Assembly: GCA_022842085.1 (NCBI GenBank)
Contig: JALHQF010000002.1
Location: 3,042 to 33,285, forward strand
From: Patescibacteria group bacterium
Lineage (GTDB): Bacteria > Patescibacteriota > UBA1384 > CAILIB01
Direction: 5' to 3'
DNA length: 30,244 nt
The position numbers and the translations under genes are program-made. Shown here in pieces: positions 19,402 to 26,011 of this stretch. Positions within the stretch are counted from its first letter, which is position 1. The number at the start of each line of letters is the position of its first letter. Under the pieces are notes generated by a model. The model had not been told where the DNA came from, did no database searches, and worked only from the letters and a program-made list of their open reading frames with translations.

Positions 19402-20121
19402 ATGCTTTCCATTCCTACTATTAAGGAGCTGGCAAACGCGGGTGTGCAGTATGGTCACGCAAGTAGCCGCTGGCACCCCAAGGCCAAGTCCTACATCCAC
19501 ACCACTCGTAACAAGCTCAACCTCATTGATCTCGAGCAGACCCGCGAGGCGCTCGAGCAGGTGCTTCCGCTCCTCGAAGAGCGTGCTGCCTCAGGCAAAA
19601 CGATCGTGCTGGTGGGCACTAAGAAGTCGGTAGCGCCCCTCATTCAGGAGATGGGTGAGCGCCTCGAGCTGCCGTACGTCTCTGAGCGCTGGCTGGGTGG
19701 CACTCTTACCAACTGGAGCGCTATGCAGCAATCTATTGCTCGCATGAAGCGTACCGAGGAGTTCCTCGGAGACGAGCATGCGGTGCAATCGATGATCAAA
19801 AAGGAGCGCGTTGTGCTCCAAAACGAGCTCGAGCGCATGCACACAAAGTTTGGTGGTGTGCGTAACCTCACCCGCAAGCCAGACTGCGTGATCGTGGTAG
19901 ATCCTGGTTTTGAGAAGAACTGCATTAAGGAGTCGAGCCTCGAAGGCATTGAGCGCTTTGGTATTCTCGATACCACCAGCGATCCCACCTCTGTGCACCA
20001 CGTTATCCCTGCCAACGATGACGGTCCAAAGAGCTTAAAGCTTATCCTTGGCCTCATCGAGCAGGCCCTCACCAAGGGGCTTGAGCGTCGCAAGAGCGCC
20101 CTGGCCACCGAAGAAGCCTAA
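19402..20121 (+). CDS. rpsB: 30S ribosomal protein S2
   Basis: This 239-aa protein bridges the head and body of the small ribosomal subunit. The N-terminus (ELANAGVQYGHASSRWHPK) and the segments YIHTTRNKLNLIDLEQT, VGTKKSVAPLI and SERWLGGTLTNW are all characteristic of bacterial S2. Length is normal. Unlike nearly all other starts in the window it has a Shine-Dalgarno site and a long leader. tsf follows after 11 bases, the usual pairing. Confidence 0.98.
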   Translation: MLSIPTIKELANAGVQYGHASSRWHPKAKSYIHTTRNKLNLIDLEQTREALEQVLPLLEERAASGKTIVLVGTKKSVAPLIQEMGERLELPYVSERWLGGTLTNWSAMQQSIARMKRTEEFLGDEHAVQSMIKKERVVLQNELERMHTKFGGVRNLTRKPDCVIVVDPGFEKNCIKESSLEGIERFGILDTTSDPTSVHHVIPANDDGPKSLKLILGLIEQALTKGLERRKSALATEEA

Positions 20122-20132
20122 GTAGTTCTGCT

Positions 20133-20588
20133 ATGTCGTACACAACCGAAGACATCAAGGATCTCCGTGAGCTCACCTCGATGGGCCTCATGGACGTAAA
20201 GAAAGCCCTCGACGAGGCCGGTGGCGATCGTGCCAAGGCACTCGAGCTTCTCAAGGAGCGTGGAGCGGCAATTATGGAGAAGAAGGCCGACCGAACTGCA
20301 GGTAATGGCGTGATTGAAGCCTACGTACATGGTGGCCGCATTGGTGTGCTACTGGAGGTAAACTGCGAAACCGACTTTGTGGCTCGCGGAGAGCTCTTCC
20401 AGGAGTTTGCGCACGACGTTGCTCTGCAAATTTCGAGCATGAACCCCGCAGACCTTGACGAGCTCATGGCGCAGCCGTTTATCAAGGACAGCAAGCTCAC
20501 GATTGCCGACTACCTCACTGAGGTGACCAGCAAGATTGGTGAGAAGATCGTGATCAGCCGCTTTACCCGCTACCAGCTTGGTGCCTAG
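20133..20588 (+). CDS. tsf: Elongation factor Ts, single-domain short form
   Basis: This 151-aa factor exchanges GDP for GTP on EF-Tu. The N-terminal UBA-like helical domain (about 6-45: IKDLRELTSMGLMDVKKAL) and one core subdomain with the exchange motif TDFV (residues 80-83) are present. Typical EF-Ts (about 280-300 aa) has two core subdomains and a coiled coil; the second half is absent. Since a terminator follows directly and no remnant is seen, this looks like the natural length, as in other reduced lineages. It is co-transcribed with rpsB. Confidence 0.95.
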   Translation: MSYTTEDIKDLRELTSMGLMDVKKALDEAGGDRAKALELLKERGAAIMEKKADRTAGNGVIEAYVHGGRIGVLLEVNCETDFVARGELFQEFAHDVALQISSMNPADLDELMAQPFIKDSKLTIADYLTEVTSKIGEKIVISRFTRYQLGA

Positions 20589-20611
20589 TTGCAATTAGCC
20601 GGTAAACCTGG

Positions 20612-20641
20612 CACCCTCCGAGCACCCTCGGAGGGTGTTTA
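20612..20641 (+). terminator. Intrinsic terminator of rpsB-tsf
   Basis: CACCCTCCGAG-CACC-CTCGGAGGGTG forms an 11-bp perfect stem followed by TTTA. It lies 23 bases after the tsf stop. Confidence 0.85.
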
Positions 20642-20644
20642 CGT

Positions 20645-20779
20645 ATGAGAACCCTAGTTACCGTTTCACAGGTTGTCGGTGTCCTCGCGTTTTCCTGGTT
20701 GTGCATGCTCGCTGGTCCCTTCGGAGATCTCGGCCTGCTGTACATGTATCGAAAACTCGAAACTGCGTTAACCGTGTAG
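20645..20779 (+). CDS. Possible 44-aa hydrophobic small protein
   Basis: A short reading frame opens directly after the tsf terminator. It begins MRTLVTVSQVVGVLAFSW, continues to a second hydrophobic patch, and ends with a basic/polar tail (YRKLETALTV). The first ~25 residues could span a membrane. A hairpin terminator follows 29 bases after its stop. Against it: there is no convincing promoter or ribosome-binding site in front, and expression would need readthrough of the tsf terminator. It may equally be non-coding. Confidence 0.25.
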   Translation: MRTLVTVSQVVGVLAFSWLCMLAGPFGDLGLLYMYRKLETALTV

Positions 20780-20807
20780 CCACATCGTTGGTGACGTGCC
20801 AAGCTCA

Positions 20808-20839
20808 GCTCCCGCTCTACGCGGGGGCACTTTCATTTG
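20808..20839 (+). terminator. Probable intrinsic terminator
   Basis: GCTCCCGC-TCTAC-GCGGGGGC forms an 8-bp stem with one G-T pair, followed by ACTTTCATTTG. It would end any transcript from the 20645-20779 interval. Confidence 0.5.
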
Positions 20840-20868
20840 TTGACATGGCGCGAGGGACGGCGCACATT
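20840..20868 (+). promoter_or_regulatory. Candidate promoter with consensus -35
   Basis: A perfect TTGACA (20840-20845) is followed after 17 bases by CACATT (20863-20868), a poor -10. The predicted transcript would run about 160 bases to the terminator at 21007. Confidence 0.35.
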
Positions 20869-20909
20869 TGATGGGATCCTGGTTCTCCAGGAAGGTGGAG
20901 CGTTATGAA

Positions 20910-21002
20910 ATGAACTGGTGGATTCTCATCATCTCGGGCCTTGTTCGCCTACAGCGACAAGCAAATTCCCACACGAACCCGGCACGCCTGAGTGGCGCCT
21001 AA
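20910..21002 (+). CDS. Possible 30-aa peptide with tandem tryptophans
   Basis: The frame starts ATG at 20910, 9 bases after a purine-rich GGTGGAG (a weak ribosome-binding site), and encodes MNWWILIISGLVRLQRQ followed by a polar tail. It stops 4 bases before the terminator stem. The same frame is open back to an ATG at 20871, giving 43 aa. A two-codon frame (ATG AAA TGA) overlaps the start. The hydrophobic N-terminus could insert in a membrane. The coding claim is unproven because the frame is short. Confidence 0.3.
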   Translation: MNWWILIISGLVRLQRQANSHTNPARLSGA

Positions 21003-21006
21003 CCAC

Positions 21007-21036
21007 AACGACCCCTCTTCGGAGGGGTCGTTCTTC
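21007..21036 (+). terminator. Strong intrinsic terminator before frr
   Basis: AACGACCCCTC-TTCG-GAGGGGTCGTT is an 11-bp perfect stem capped by a stable TTCG tetraloop and followed by CTTCC. Confidence 0.85.
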
Positions 21037-21050
21037 CGTTCGTCTGAACC

Positions 21051-21059
21051 TGCTAGGAT
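21051..21059 (+). promoter_or_regulatory. Extended -10 promoter for frr
   Basis: TGCTAGGAT ends 8 bases before the frr ATG at 21068. No Shine-Dalgarno sequence is present. Confidence 0.65.
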
Positions 21060-21067
21060 GCCTGTAT

Positions 21068-21625
21068 ATGGTAGCTGACCTCCTTACCTCCCTTCGTCCG
21101 CGTATGCAGCAAGCGCTCGACCACCTCGACGCCGAGCTAAAAACGCTGCGCACTGGCCGCGCCAACCCCACGATGCTCGATGGTATTTCCGTGAGTGCGT
21201 ACGGCAGCATGATGCCACTTAAGCAAGTGGCTACGGTGGTAAGTCCAGAGCCTATGCAGCTGCTCGTGCAGCCGTTTGACACATCGCTCTTGGGAGAAAT
21301 TCGCAAGGCCATAGTGGAGGCCGACCTTGGCTTTAACCCGAGTGATGACGGCCGCGCACTACGCATTGTTATTCCAGCGCTCACTGCTGAGCGTCGAGAT
21401 GAACTCGTAAAGCGTGCTGGTAAGCTGGCTGAAGAGTGTCGTATTGCGCTGCGTAACATCCGCGGAGATGGTTGGGAGCAGGTGCAGAAGGCACAGAAAG
21501 CTGCCGAGATCACCGAGGATGACCGAGAACACGGCCGCGATCAGCTCGATAAGCTCGTGGCTGATTTCAATACCAAAGTGGCAGAGATGGTAGCTGCCAA
21601 AGAGCAGGAAATTCGTACTGTTTAA
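21068..21625 (+). CDS. frr: Ribosome recycling factor
   Basis: The 185-aa factor splits post-termination ribosomes together with EF-G. The N-terminal helix leads to LKTLRTGRANPTMLDGISV, a signature of the family, followed by LLVQPFDTSLLGEIRKAI and, near the C-terminus, the long helices of the three-helix bundle. Length is exactly normal. The ATG at 21068 was chosen by homology and by the extended -10 element just upstream; earlier in-frame codons would run through the terminator hairpin. It is followed after 3 bases by a small membrane protein gene. Confidence 0.97.
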   Translation: MVADLLTSLRPRMQQALDHLDAELKTLRTGRANPTMLDGISVSAYGSMMPLKQVATVVSPEPMQLLVQPFDTSLLGEIRKAIVEADLGFNPSDDGRALRIVIPALTAERRDELVKRAGKLAEECRIALRNIRGDGWEQVQKAQKAAEITEDDREHGRDQLDKLVADFNTKVAEMVAAKEQEIRTV

Positions 21626-21628
21626 GAA

Positions 21629-21832
21629 GTGAGCATCGCCGACTCGAGCCTGGCGCCGTACGTTGTTATCGCACTCGTAGTGGCGGTACTGGCCGGCTTT
21701 GCCCGCAAGTCGCTCGTCCACCTACTCATCTTGCTCGCGGCCCAGGTGGTGCTGTTTGCGATCTTCCCCAAGCTGCTCCTGCAGTTTGTGGAACTCGTGG
21801 GACGGGTAGGCGGTTGGCTGCGAGCCGGGTAG
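21629..21832 (+). CDS. Small membrane protein between frr and rseP
   Basis: This 67-aa protein is almost wholly hydrophobic, with two probable membrane helices (about residues 10-25 and 30-52) linked by a short basic loop (ARKS). It starts with GTG three bases after the frr stop, and its own TAG stop forms part of the -10 box of rseP. I do not recognise a family. It occupies the place where uppS, cdsA and dxr lie in many other bacteria but is unrelated in size to any of them. Confidence 0.65.
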   Translation: MSIADSSLAPYVVIALVVAVLAGFARKSLVHLLILLAAQVVLFAIFPKLLLQFVELVGRVGGWLRAG

Positions 21833-21835
21833 AGT
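21830..21835 (+). promoter_or_regulatory. -10 box for rseP
   Basis: TAGAGT ends 8 bases before the ATG at 21844, and its TAG is the stop codon of the preceding gene. An overlapping TAGGGT (21835-21840) lies too close to the ATG to fit the pattern. Confidence 0.45.
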
Positions 21836-21843
21836 AGGGTAAG

Positions 21844-22920
21844 ATGCTCATCAACCTTCTCGCATTCATCGCTGTCCTCGGGATCCTCGTGGCGGTCCAC
21901 GAGCTCGGCCACTTTCTGGCTGCGCGTGCAGTTGGCATGCGGGTCGATGAGTTTTCGGTAGGATTTCCGCCGCGCATCTACAAAAAGCAACTCGGGGAGA
22001 CGAAGTTTAGCATTGGCGCCATCCCGCTCGGTGGCTACGTGCGTGTACATGGTGAAGGCCATGAGCCAGATGCTGAGAGCGACCCACGCGCGTTCGATAA
22101 CCGACCAGTGTGGGCGCGGGCGTTCATGATGAGTGCTGGGGTGCTCATGAACCTTGCACTGGCGTTTGTGGTGCTCACCGCCGCATTTAGTGTTGGCTTT
22201 AGCTCTACCGCGCAGGACCTTGAGGCAATCCCGGGGAGTACGGTGCTCGACCGTAAGGTCTACGCAGCGGGGTTCCTTGATACGAGTCCAGCCCGTGCGG
22301 CTGGTGTGGCTGTTGGGGACAAGTTCACCCAGCTCAATGGACAGGAGGTTACGGCGGTATCAGATGTGGTAGACCGTGCTGCCGCCGCACGTGATGCAGG
22401 TGCACGCGAAGTAGAGCTTACCCTAGAGCGCAACGGTGAGGAGGTGAAGAAGCTTGTGCCGGTTGCGGTGGTGGGGCCAGCGCTTGGGGTGTACATCCAA
22501 GAACAGGTCGTAGCACGGGTTCCGGTGTGGCGGGCGCCCGAGGTGGCCATGAAAGAGAGCCTCGCCATCCTCGATGTTACTTGGACGGTGCTTAAGCGCT
22601 TTGGGGCTGGTCTAGTTGGTGGTCAGCTTGCAGAGGATGTTTCTGGTCCCATTGGTATCTACCAGGCCACCGGAAATGCTGCGCAGTCTGGTTGGATTGC
22701 CCTTACCTACCTTACGGTGGCGCTCTCCCTCAACCTGGCTCTCTTCAATATCCTGCCTATTCCGGCGCTCGATGGAGGAAAGCTCGTATTCCTCGCCATC
22801 GAGGGCATATTCCGTCGTCGGGTGATTCCGCGAGCCGTAGAGCAGTGGGTGGGCTTTGCTGGTTTCGTATTCGTGATCGGGCTGATCCTTGTGCTCTCGG
22901 TGCGCGACATTGTTCGGTAA
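21844..22920 (+). CDS. rseP: Site-2 protease, RseP family (M50)
   Basis: This 358-aa intramembrane zinc protease cuts transmembrane segments, for example in anti-sigma factors or signal-peptide remnants. The zinc motif HELGH is at residues 19-23 in the first membrane helix, and the third ligand is in the LDG motif (Asp310, NILPIPALDGGK). A single PDZ domain (about residues 135-205, ARAAGVAVGDKFTQLNG) lies between; E. coli RseP has two. Length is typical of one-PDZ members. It lies between frr and proS as in many bacteria. A bidirectional hairpin terminator follows. Confidence 0.95.
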   Translation: MLINLLAFIAVLGILVAVHELGHFLAARAVGMRVDEFSVGFPPRIYKKQLGETKFSIGAIPLGGYVRVHGEGHEPDAESDPRAFDNRPVWARAFMMSAGVLMNLALAFVVLTAAFSVGFSSTAQDLEAIPGSTVLDRKVYAAGFLDTSPARAAGVAVGDKFTQLNGQEVTAVSDVVDRAAAARDAGAREVELTLERNGEEVKKLVPVAVVGPALGVYIQEQVVARVPVWRAPEVAMKESLAILDVTWTVLKRFGAGLVGGQLAEDVSGPIGIYQATGNAAQSGWIALTYLTVALSLNLALFNILPIPALDGGKLVFLAIEGIFRRRVIPRAVEQWVGFAGFVFVIGLILVLSVRDIVR

Positions 22921-22927
22921 ATGAGAG

Positions 22928-22953
22928 AGCCCCGTCCGAACGGACGGGGCTTG
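22928..22953. terminator. Bidirectional intrinsic terminator
   Basis: AGCCCCGTCCG-AA-CGGACGGGGCT forms an 11-bp perfect stem between the convergent rseP and 126-aa genes. It can serve both, with TTGGTC on the plus side and CTCTC on the minus side. Confidence 0.75.
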
Positions 22954-22954
22954 G

Positions 22955-23335
22955 TCATGGGTTGAGCGCATAGCGCCAGGTTTTCTTTTCAGCCCTGGCA
23001 AGGATAAGGATGATTGGCTCATCAATCCGATCCTTGAGCTGCTCGGGAGGGAACGGGTACTCGAAGCACTCGGCCTCTCCATGTAGTGACTCAGTGCAGA
23101 GGGCTTCAGCGAGGTTTCGGTCCAGGAACGCAAGTGCTGCGCCCTCAATAACCAGCCCGTTCGTGAGTAAGACGTCCCTGCGTACCGTGGCAGCGTCGAG
23201 CCCGCCCCGTGAGGTGGTTGGAGAGTACCCGAGCTTTACCAGGAGAATGCAGTTGGTTTGGCTGCCTGGCACCGGGCACTGCTCGCCCAGGCTGATAGCG
23301 ACGTTACTCACAGTTCTTTCTAAAGTTCCTGCCAT
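22955..23335 (-). CDS. Hypothetical protein (126 aa)
   Basis: No family is recognised. The protein seems soluble, with beta-type segments such as NCILLVKLGYS and EPIILILARAEKK and four cysteines. It is supported as a real gene by TGGTAGAAC, an extended -10 element ending 6 bases before its ATG on the minus strand, and by a good terminator shared with rseP. It is divergent from proS, with 45 bases holding both promoters. Confidence 0.7.
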   Translation of the reverse strand: MAGTLERTVSNVAISLGEQCPVPGSQTNCILLVKLGYSPTTSRGGLDAATVRRDVLLTNGLVIEGAALAFLDRNLAEALCTESLHGEAECFEYPFPPEQLKDRIDEPIILILARAEKKTWRYALNP

Positions 23336-23341
23336 GTACGT

Positions 23342-23350
23342 GTTCTACCA
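23342..23350 (-). promoter_or_regulatory. Extended -10 promoter for the 126-aa hypothetical gene
   Basis: The minus-strand TGGTAGAAC ends 6 bases before the ATG at 23335. Confidence 0.6.
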
Positions 23351-23368
23351 GTACCTCCAGGTTTGCGC

Positions 23369-23374
23369 TAGAGT
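23369..23374 (+). promoter_or_regulatory. -10 box for proS
   Basis: TAGAGT ends 6 bases before the proS ATG at 23381. No Shine-Dalgarno sequence is present. Confidence 0.55.
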
Positions 23375-23380
23375 AACCAC

Positions 23381-24616
23381 ATGCGTCAATCTGCCCTCTT
23401 TTCTGCCACCACTCGCGACGTATCTTCAGAAGAGACAGCGGTAAACGCCATCCTACTTACGAAAGGTGGGTACGTACGCAAGGTGTCAGCTGGAGTGTAC
23501 GCCTACCTACCGCTCGGCCTGCGCGTCATTCGTAAGATCTCAGATATTGTTCGCCGTGAGCTTGATGCACTACCAAACACGAGCGAGATCCAGATGACCA
23601 ACCTCCAGCCACGCGAGCTCTGGCAGGAAACCGGCCGCTGGGACGATGCTGGCATGCGCGAGATTATGTACCGCGTTGGGGACGAGCAGGCGTACGGCCT
23701 GGGCGCCACACACGAAGAGCCTGTTACCGATCTCTTCCGACAGTTCTTCCATAGCTACCGTGAGCTCCCGATTGCTACCTACCAAATTGCGACCAAGTTC
23801 CGGGGCGAGCTGCGGGCAAAGTCTGGCCTCATGCGGGGGCGCGAGTTCTTAATGAAGGATCTCTATAGCTTCCACCTGACCCCTGAGGATCTCGATGCGT
23901 ACTATGAACAGGTGGCGGCTGCGTACCTTCGCATCTACCAGGCAATGGGTCTCAAGGCCATCCGTACGCAGGCAAGTGGTGGGGTATTTACCACTATCCC
24001 AAGCGACGAGTTTCAGGTGGTAACGCCAGTGGGTGAGGACACGATCTACGTAAACGAGGCGGGGGATCATGCTCTCAACGAAGAGATTGCTACCCAGGAA
24101 GAGGCAGCTGCGCGTGGGTACACCCGTACCGAAAAAGCTACGGAAGTCGGCAACATCTTCCACCTCGAAACCAAGTACACCGCTGCCATGAAGGCCGAGA
24201 TTGCCACAGCTGACGGCGCGCGCGTAACGCCAGTAATGGGCTGCTACGGCCTTGGCATTTCCCGCGTGATGGGGGTGCTTGTAGAGCTTATGGGCTCACT
24301 GGAGCAGGGTGCGATTCGCTGGCCAAAGAGTGTTGCGCCGTTTGCCGTACACCTCATTGATCTCACGAAGGATAAGGTGGGTGAGGCGGTCTATCAGGAC
24401 CTGCGCGCGGCAGGTGTAGACGTGCTCTACGACGACCGTGACCTCACGGCTGGTGCCAAGTTTGGTGATGCTGATCTCGTAGGTGCGTCCGTGCGCGTGG
24501 TAGTGAGTCCACGCTCGCTAGAGGCCGGTGGTGCTGAGGTGGTGCCAGACTGGGCTAACCATCCGGAGCGCAAAGAGGTGATTACTCTCGGAGAGCTTGC
24601 GACGCGCCTAGCGTAG
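23381..24616 (+). CDS. proS: Prolyl-tRNA synthetase without editing insertion
   Basis: This 411-aa class II synthetase charges tRNA(Pro). The N-terminal SAGVYAYLPLGLRV, GATHEEP, the motif 2 region (TKFRGELRAKSGLMRGREF), the motif 3 region (GCYGLGISRVMGVLVE) and a C-terminal anticodon-binding domain are all visible. The common bacterial enzyme is about 570 aa because of an insertion between motifs 2 and 3 that hydrolyses Ala-tRNA(Pro). Here only a short connector (about residues 205-270) is present, so cis-editing is probably lost, as in other short bacterial ProRS. No free-standing editing protein is in the window. Confidence 0.96.
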   Translation: MRQSALFSATTRDVSSEETAVNAILLTKGGYVRKVSAGVYAYLPLGLRVIRKISDIVRRELDALPNTSEIQMTNLQPRELWQETGRWDDAGMREIMYRVGDEQAYGLGATHEEPVTDLFRQFFHSYRELPIATYQIATKFRGELRAKSGLMRGREFLMKDLYSFHLTPEDLDAYYEQVAAAYLRIYQAMGLKAIRTQASGGVFTTIPSDEFQVVTPVGEDTIYVNEAGDHALNEEIATQEEAAARGYTRTEKATEVGNIFHLETKYTAAMKAEIATADGARVTPVMGCYGLGISRVMGVLVELMGSLEQGAIRWPKSVAPFAVHLIDLTKDKVGEAVYQDLRAAGVDVLYDDRDLTAGAKFGDADLVGASVRVVVSPRSLEAGGAEVVPDWANHPERKEVITLGELATRLA

Positions 24617-25225
24617 GATAACCGTTTTGGCGGCAAGGAGGAGCTCCTGCAAGCCCTGCGTTGGGCTACTGAGTACCATATTGCGCGGGTCTTCTCGCTG
24701 CAAGGCGTTAGGGAGCACCAGTACAAAAGTGTGACTTGGGCGACCATCGGAAAACTCGTACGTGCCACTGAGGAGGGTAAAACCTTCACTTCCTGCGTGC
24801 GAGTCGCAAATGCCAACGAGGGCACGGCACTGGGTAAGGCTAGAAATGGTGCGCAGGCGCTCGGCGATCGTTAGGTCAGCTTCAGTAAACCCTTCTTGTA
24901 AGGCAAGGGTGCTGCCACTCGCCGTTACCCCTTTACGTGTCCACGTAACAGAGTAGCTTCCTGCAAGGCCAGTAAGCGTAGCCCCAGGTTTGGGCTCACC
25001 CCAATTGGCAGGTATGCATCCTACGAGGCGCTTGTTGTAAACATGCACGCGTTGCGAAGCATCGCAGCTGGGCACCTTGGTTTTTGGCCGGATAGACTCG
25101 GCAAGTACTCCTACGTGCGGTTCGGCTGTGTTGAGATCTGCGTAGATGCTCAGCACGCGATTGCCGCCGTATGCTGTGACTGCAACTAGAAAAACGGCGG
25201 TAAGTGCCTTGAGCCATTGGGGCAT
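24608..25225 (-). CDS. Hypothetical membrane-anchored or secreted protein (205 aa)
   Basis: The protein starts MPQWLKALTAVFLVAVTAYG, an N-terminal signal-anchor helix, followed by an outer domain of unknown family with four cysteines (in VPSCDASQ, VGCIP, TQCRALVGICDS) that could form two disulfides. Repeated beta-type segments (GSYSVTWTRKGVT, HTFVLVLPN) suggest a lipocalin- or Ig-like fold, but nothing firm. The ATG at 25225 was chosen because TGCTACACT ends 6 bases before it. Its 3' end overlaps the end of proS by 9 bases on the opposite strand. Confidence 0.72.
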   Translation of the reverse strand: MPQWLKALTAVFLVAVTAYGGNRVLSIYADLNTAEPHVGVLAESIRPKTKVPSCDASQRVHVYNKRLVGCIPANWGEPKPGATLTGLAGSYSVTWTRKGVTASGSTLALQEGFTEADLTIAERLRTISSLTQCRALVGICDSHAGSEGFTLLSGTYEFSDGRPSHTFVLVLPNALQREDPRNMVLSSPTQGLQELLLAAKTVILR

Positions 25226-25231
25226 AGGGCA

Positions 25232-25240
25232 AGTGTAGCA
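25232..25240 (-). promoter_or_regulatory. Extended -10 promoter for the 205-aa hypothetical gene
   Basis: The minus-strand TGCTACACT ends 6 bases before the ATG at 25225. Confidence 0.65.
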
Positions 25241-25259
25241 TTGCACTTCCACAGTGCCC

Positions 25260-25268
25260 TGGTATACC
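25260..25268 (+). promoter_or_regulatory. Extended -10 promoter for the 226-aa gene
   Basis: TGGTATACC ends 6 bases before the ATG at 25275. The last base of the hexamer is C instead of T. Confidence 0.5.
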
Positions 25269-25274
25269 CATGCT

Positions 25275-25955
25275 ATGGAAATTAGAAAACCAGGGTTCAT
25301 CGCATACGTAACTGCCTACGGCCACGTTGTTCCTAGTCCTCACCCAGAACTATCGATGCTCGGCGCTCCACCTGACCGAGTGGCGTACCTTGCCTATCTC
25401 GAGCTGTGTGCCGATGCCATTGCCCAAGCGTGCAACGGTGCGCATGCGAATGAGCGTTGCCTTATCTTCCTCTGTGGTGGTGTGCGTGATGCGCAGGGGG
25501 AAACGGAGGGCGAAAGCGCTGTGAAACACTTCCGCGGCTTGCTCTCTGCACGAGGTGTGCAGGGAGATGTGACCGTGGCAGCCATGAGCCAAGCCCCGCT
25601 GCCTGCACGTGCGGGTGAGGGCCCACAGCCCATTGTCTGTAGTGAGCAAACCGCTTGGCATGTGTTGATGACGCAGTCACTCTTTCCTGATGTCAGAGTT
25701 TGCTACTTCGTAGACGAGGTGCGAGCCGCCTACGCCCGTCAAGCGGTACGGGGGTTTGTGACAGGGTTTCGAGAGGTAGATCGAGATCGAGTTACCTTCT
25801 GTGCCCAGCATGTTGAAGTGATCGGTATTCCTCGCGAAGATAGCCACCCAAATAGTACTCCCGAAGCGCAGGAGCGTGCCCTTGAGCGTCTCGCGGAGGT
25901 CGGAGTCAAGGCAGTGATGCTGGGGAAAATTGCAGCGGCCACTGGTCGCTCATAA
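25275..25955 (+). CDS. Hypothetical protein, possibly DUF218/YdcF-like
   Basis: The 226-aa protein has no signal peptide. The segment CLIFLCGGVRDAQGETEGES followed by a helix, and the later VCSEQTAWHVL and VEVIGIPREDSHPNSTPEA, resemble in order the GG...E(S)EA and E..S.NT.E pattern of DUF218 (SanA/YdcF) proteins, whose role is poorly known. The match is loose, so the family is only a suggestion. The ATG at 25275 was chosen for the -10 box 6 bases upstream. A good terminator follows. Confidence 0.65.
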   Translation: MEIRKPGFIAYVTAYGHVVPSPHPELSMLGAPPDRVAYLAYLELCADAIAQACNGAHANERCLIFLCGGVRDAQGETEGESAVKHFRGLLSARGVQGDVTVAAMSQAPLPARAGEGPQPIVCSEQTAWHVLMTQSLFPDVRVCYFVDEVRAAYARQAVRGFVTGFREVDRDRVTFCAQHVEVIGIPREDSHPNSTPEAQERALERLAEVGVKAVMLGKIAAATGRS

Positions 25956-25960
25956 TAACC

Positions 25961-25995
25961 AAGACCAGTCTCCCAGCAGACTGGTCTTTGCTTTC
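25961..25995 (+). terminator. Intrinsic terminator before uvrC
   Basis: AAGACCAGTCT-CCCAGC-AGACTGGTCTT forms an 11-bp perfect stem followed by TGCTTTC. It ends the 226-aa gene, and the uvrC promoter follows directly. Confidence 0.85.
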
Positions 25996-25999
25996 CCGC

Positions 26000-26005
26000 T
26001 AGGAT
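26000..26005 (+). promoter_or_regulatory. -10 box for uvrC
   Basis: TAGGAT ends 6 bases before the uvrC ATG at 26012. No ribosome-binding site precedes it; GGAGG occurs only inside the start of the gene. Confidence 0.6.
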
Positions 26006-26011
26006 AGGCCC

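Larger units (their letters stand above)
20870..21036 (+). ncRNA. Candidate small RNA or small-peptide transcript between tsf and frr
   Basis: This interval is flanked by a TTGACA promoter and a strong terminator. It holds local hairpins: CCTGG-TTCT-CCAGG (20878-20891) and CTTGT(T)CGC-CTACA-GCGACAAG (20940-20961). An alternative pairing GTTCG (20943-20947) with CGAAC is also possible. I see no match to tmRNA, SRP RNA, RNase P RNA or 6S RNA. A reading frame at 20910-21002 could make it a messenger for a 30-aa peptide instead. Confidence 0.35.

Noticed and set aside
20918..21067. N-terminal extension of ribosome recycling factor by 50 residues
   Set aside because: It would run through a strong terminator hairpin and the frr promoter; family length fits the ATG at 21068.
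20589..21067. tmRNA, SRP RNA, RNase P RNA, 6S RNA or a tRNA in the tsf-frr interval
   Set aside because: I looked for their conserved cores (T-loop and CCA end, the SRP GGAAG-type loop, GAGGAAAGTCC) and for a long rod-like fold and found none.
20840..21067. A classical trp-operon attenuator
   Set aside because: No tryptophan gene follows, frr has its own promoter after the terminator, and the peptide runs almost to the terminator instead of stopping before an antiterminator.
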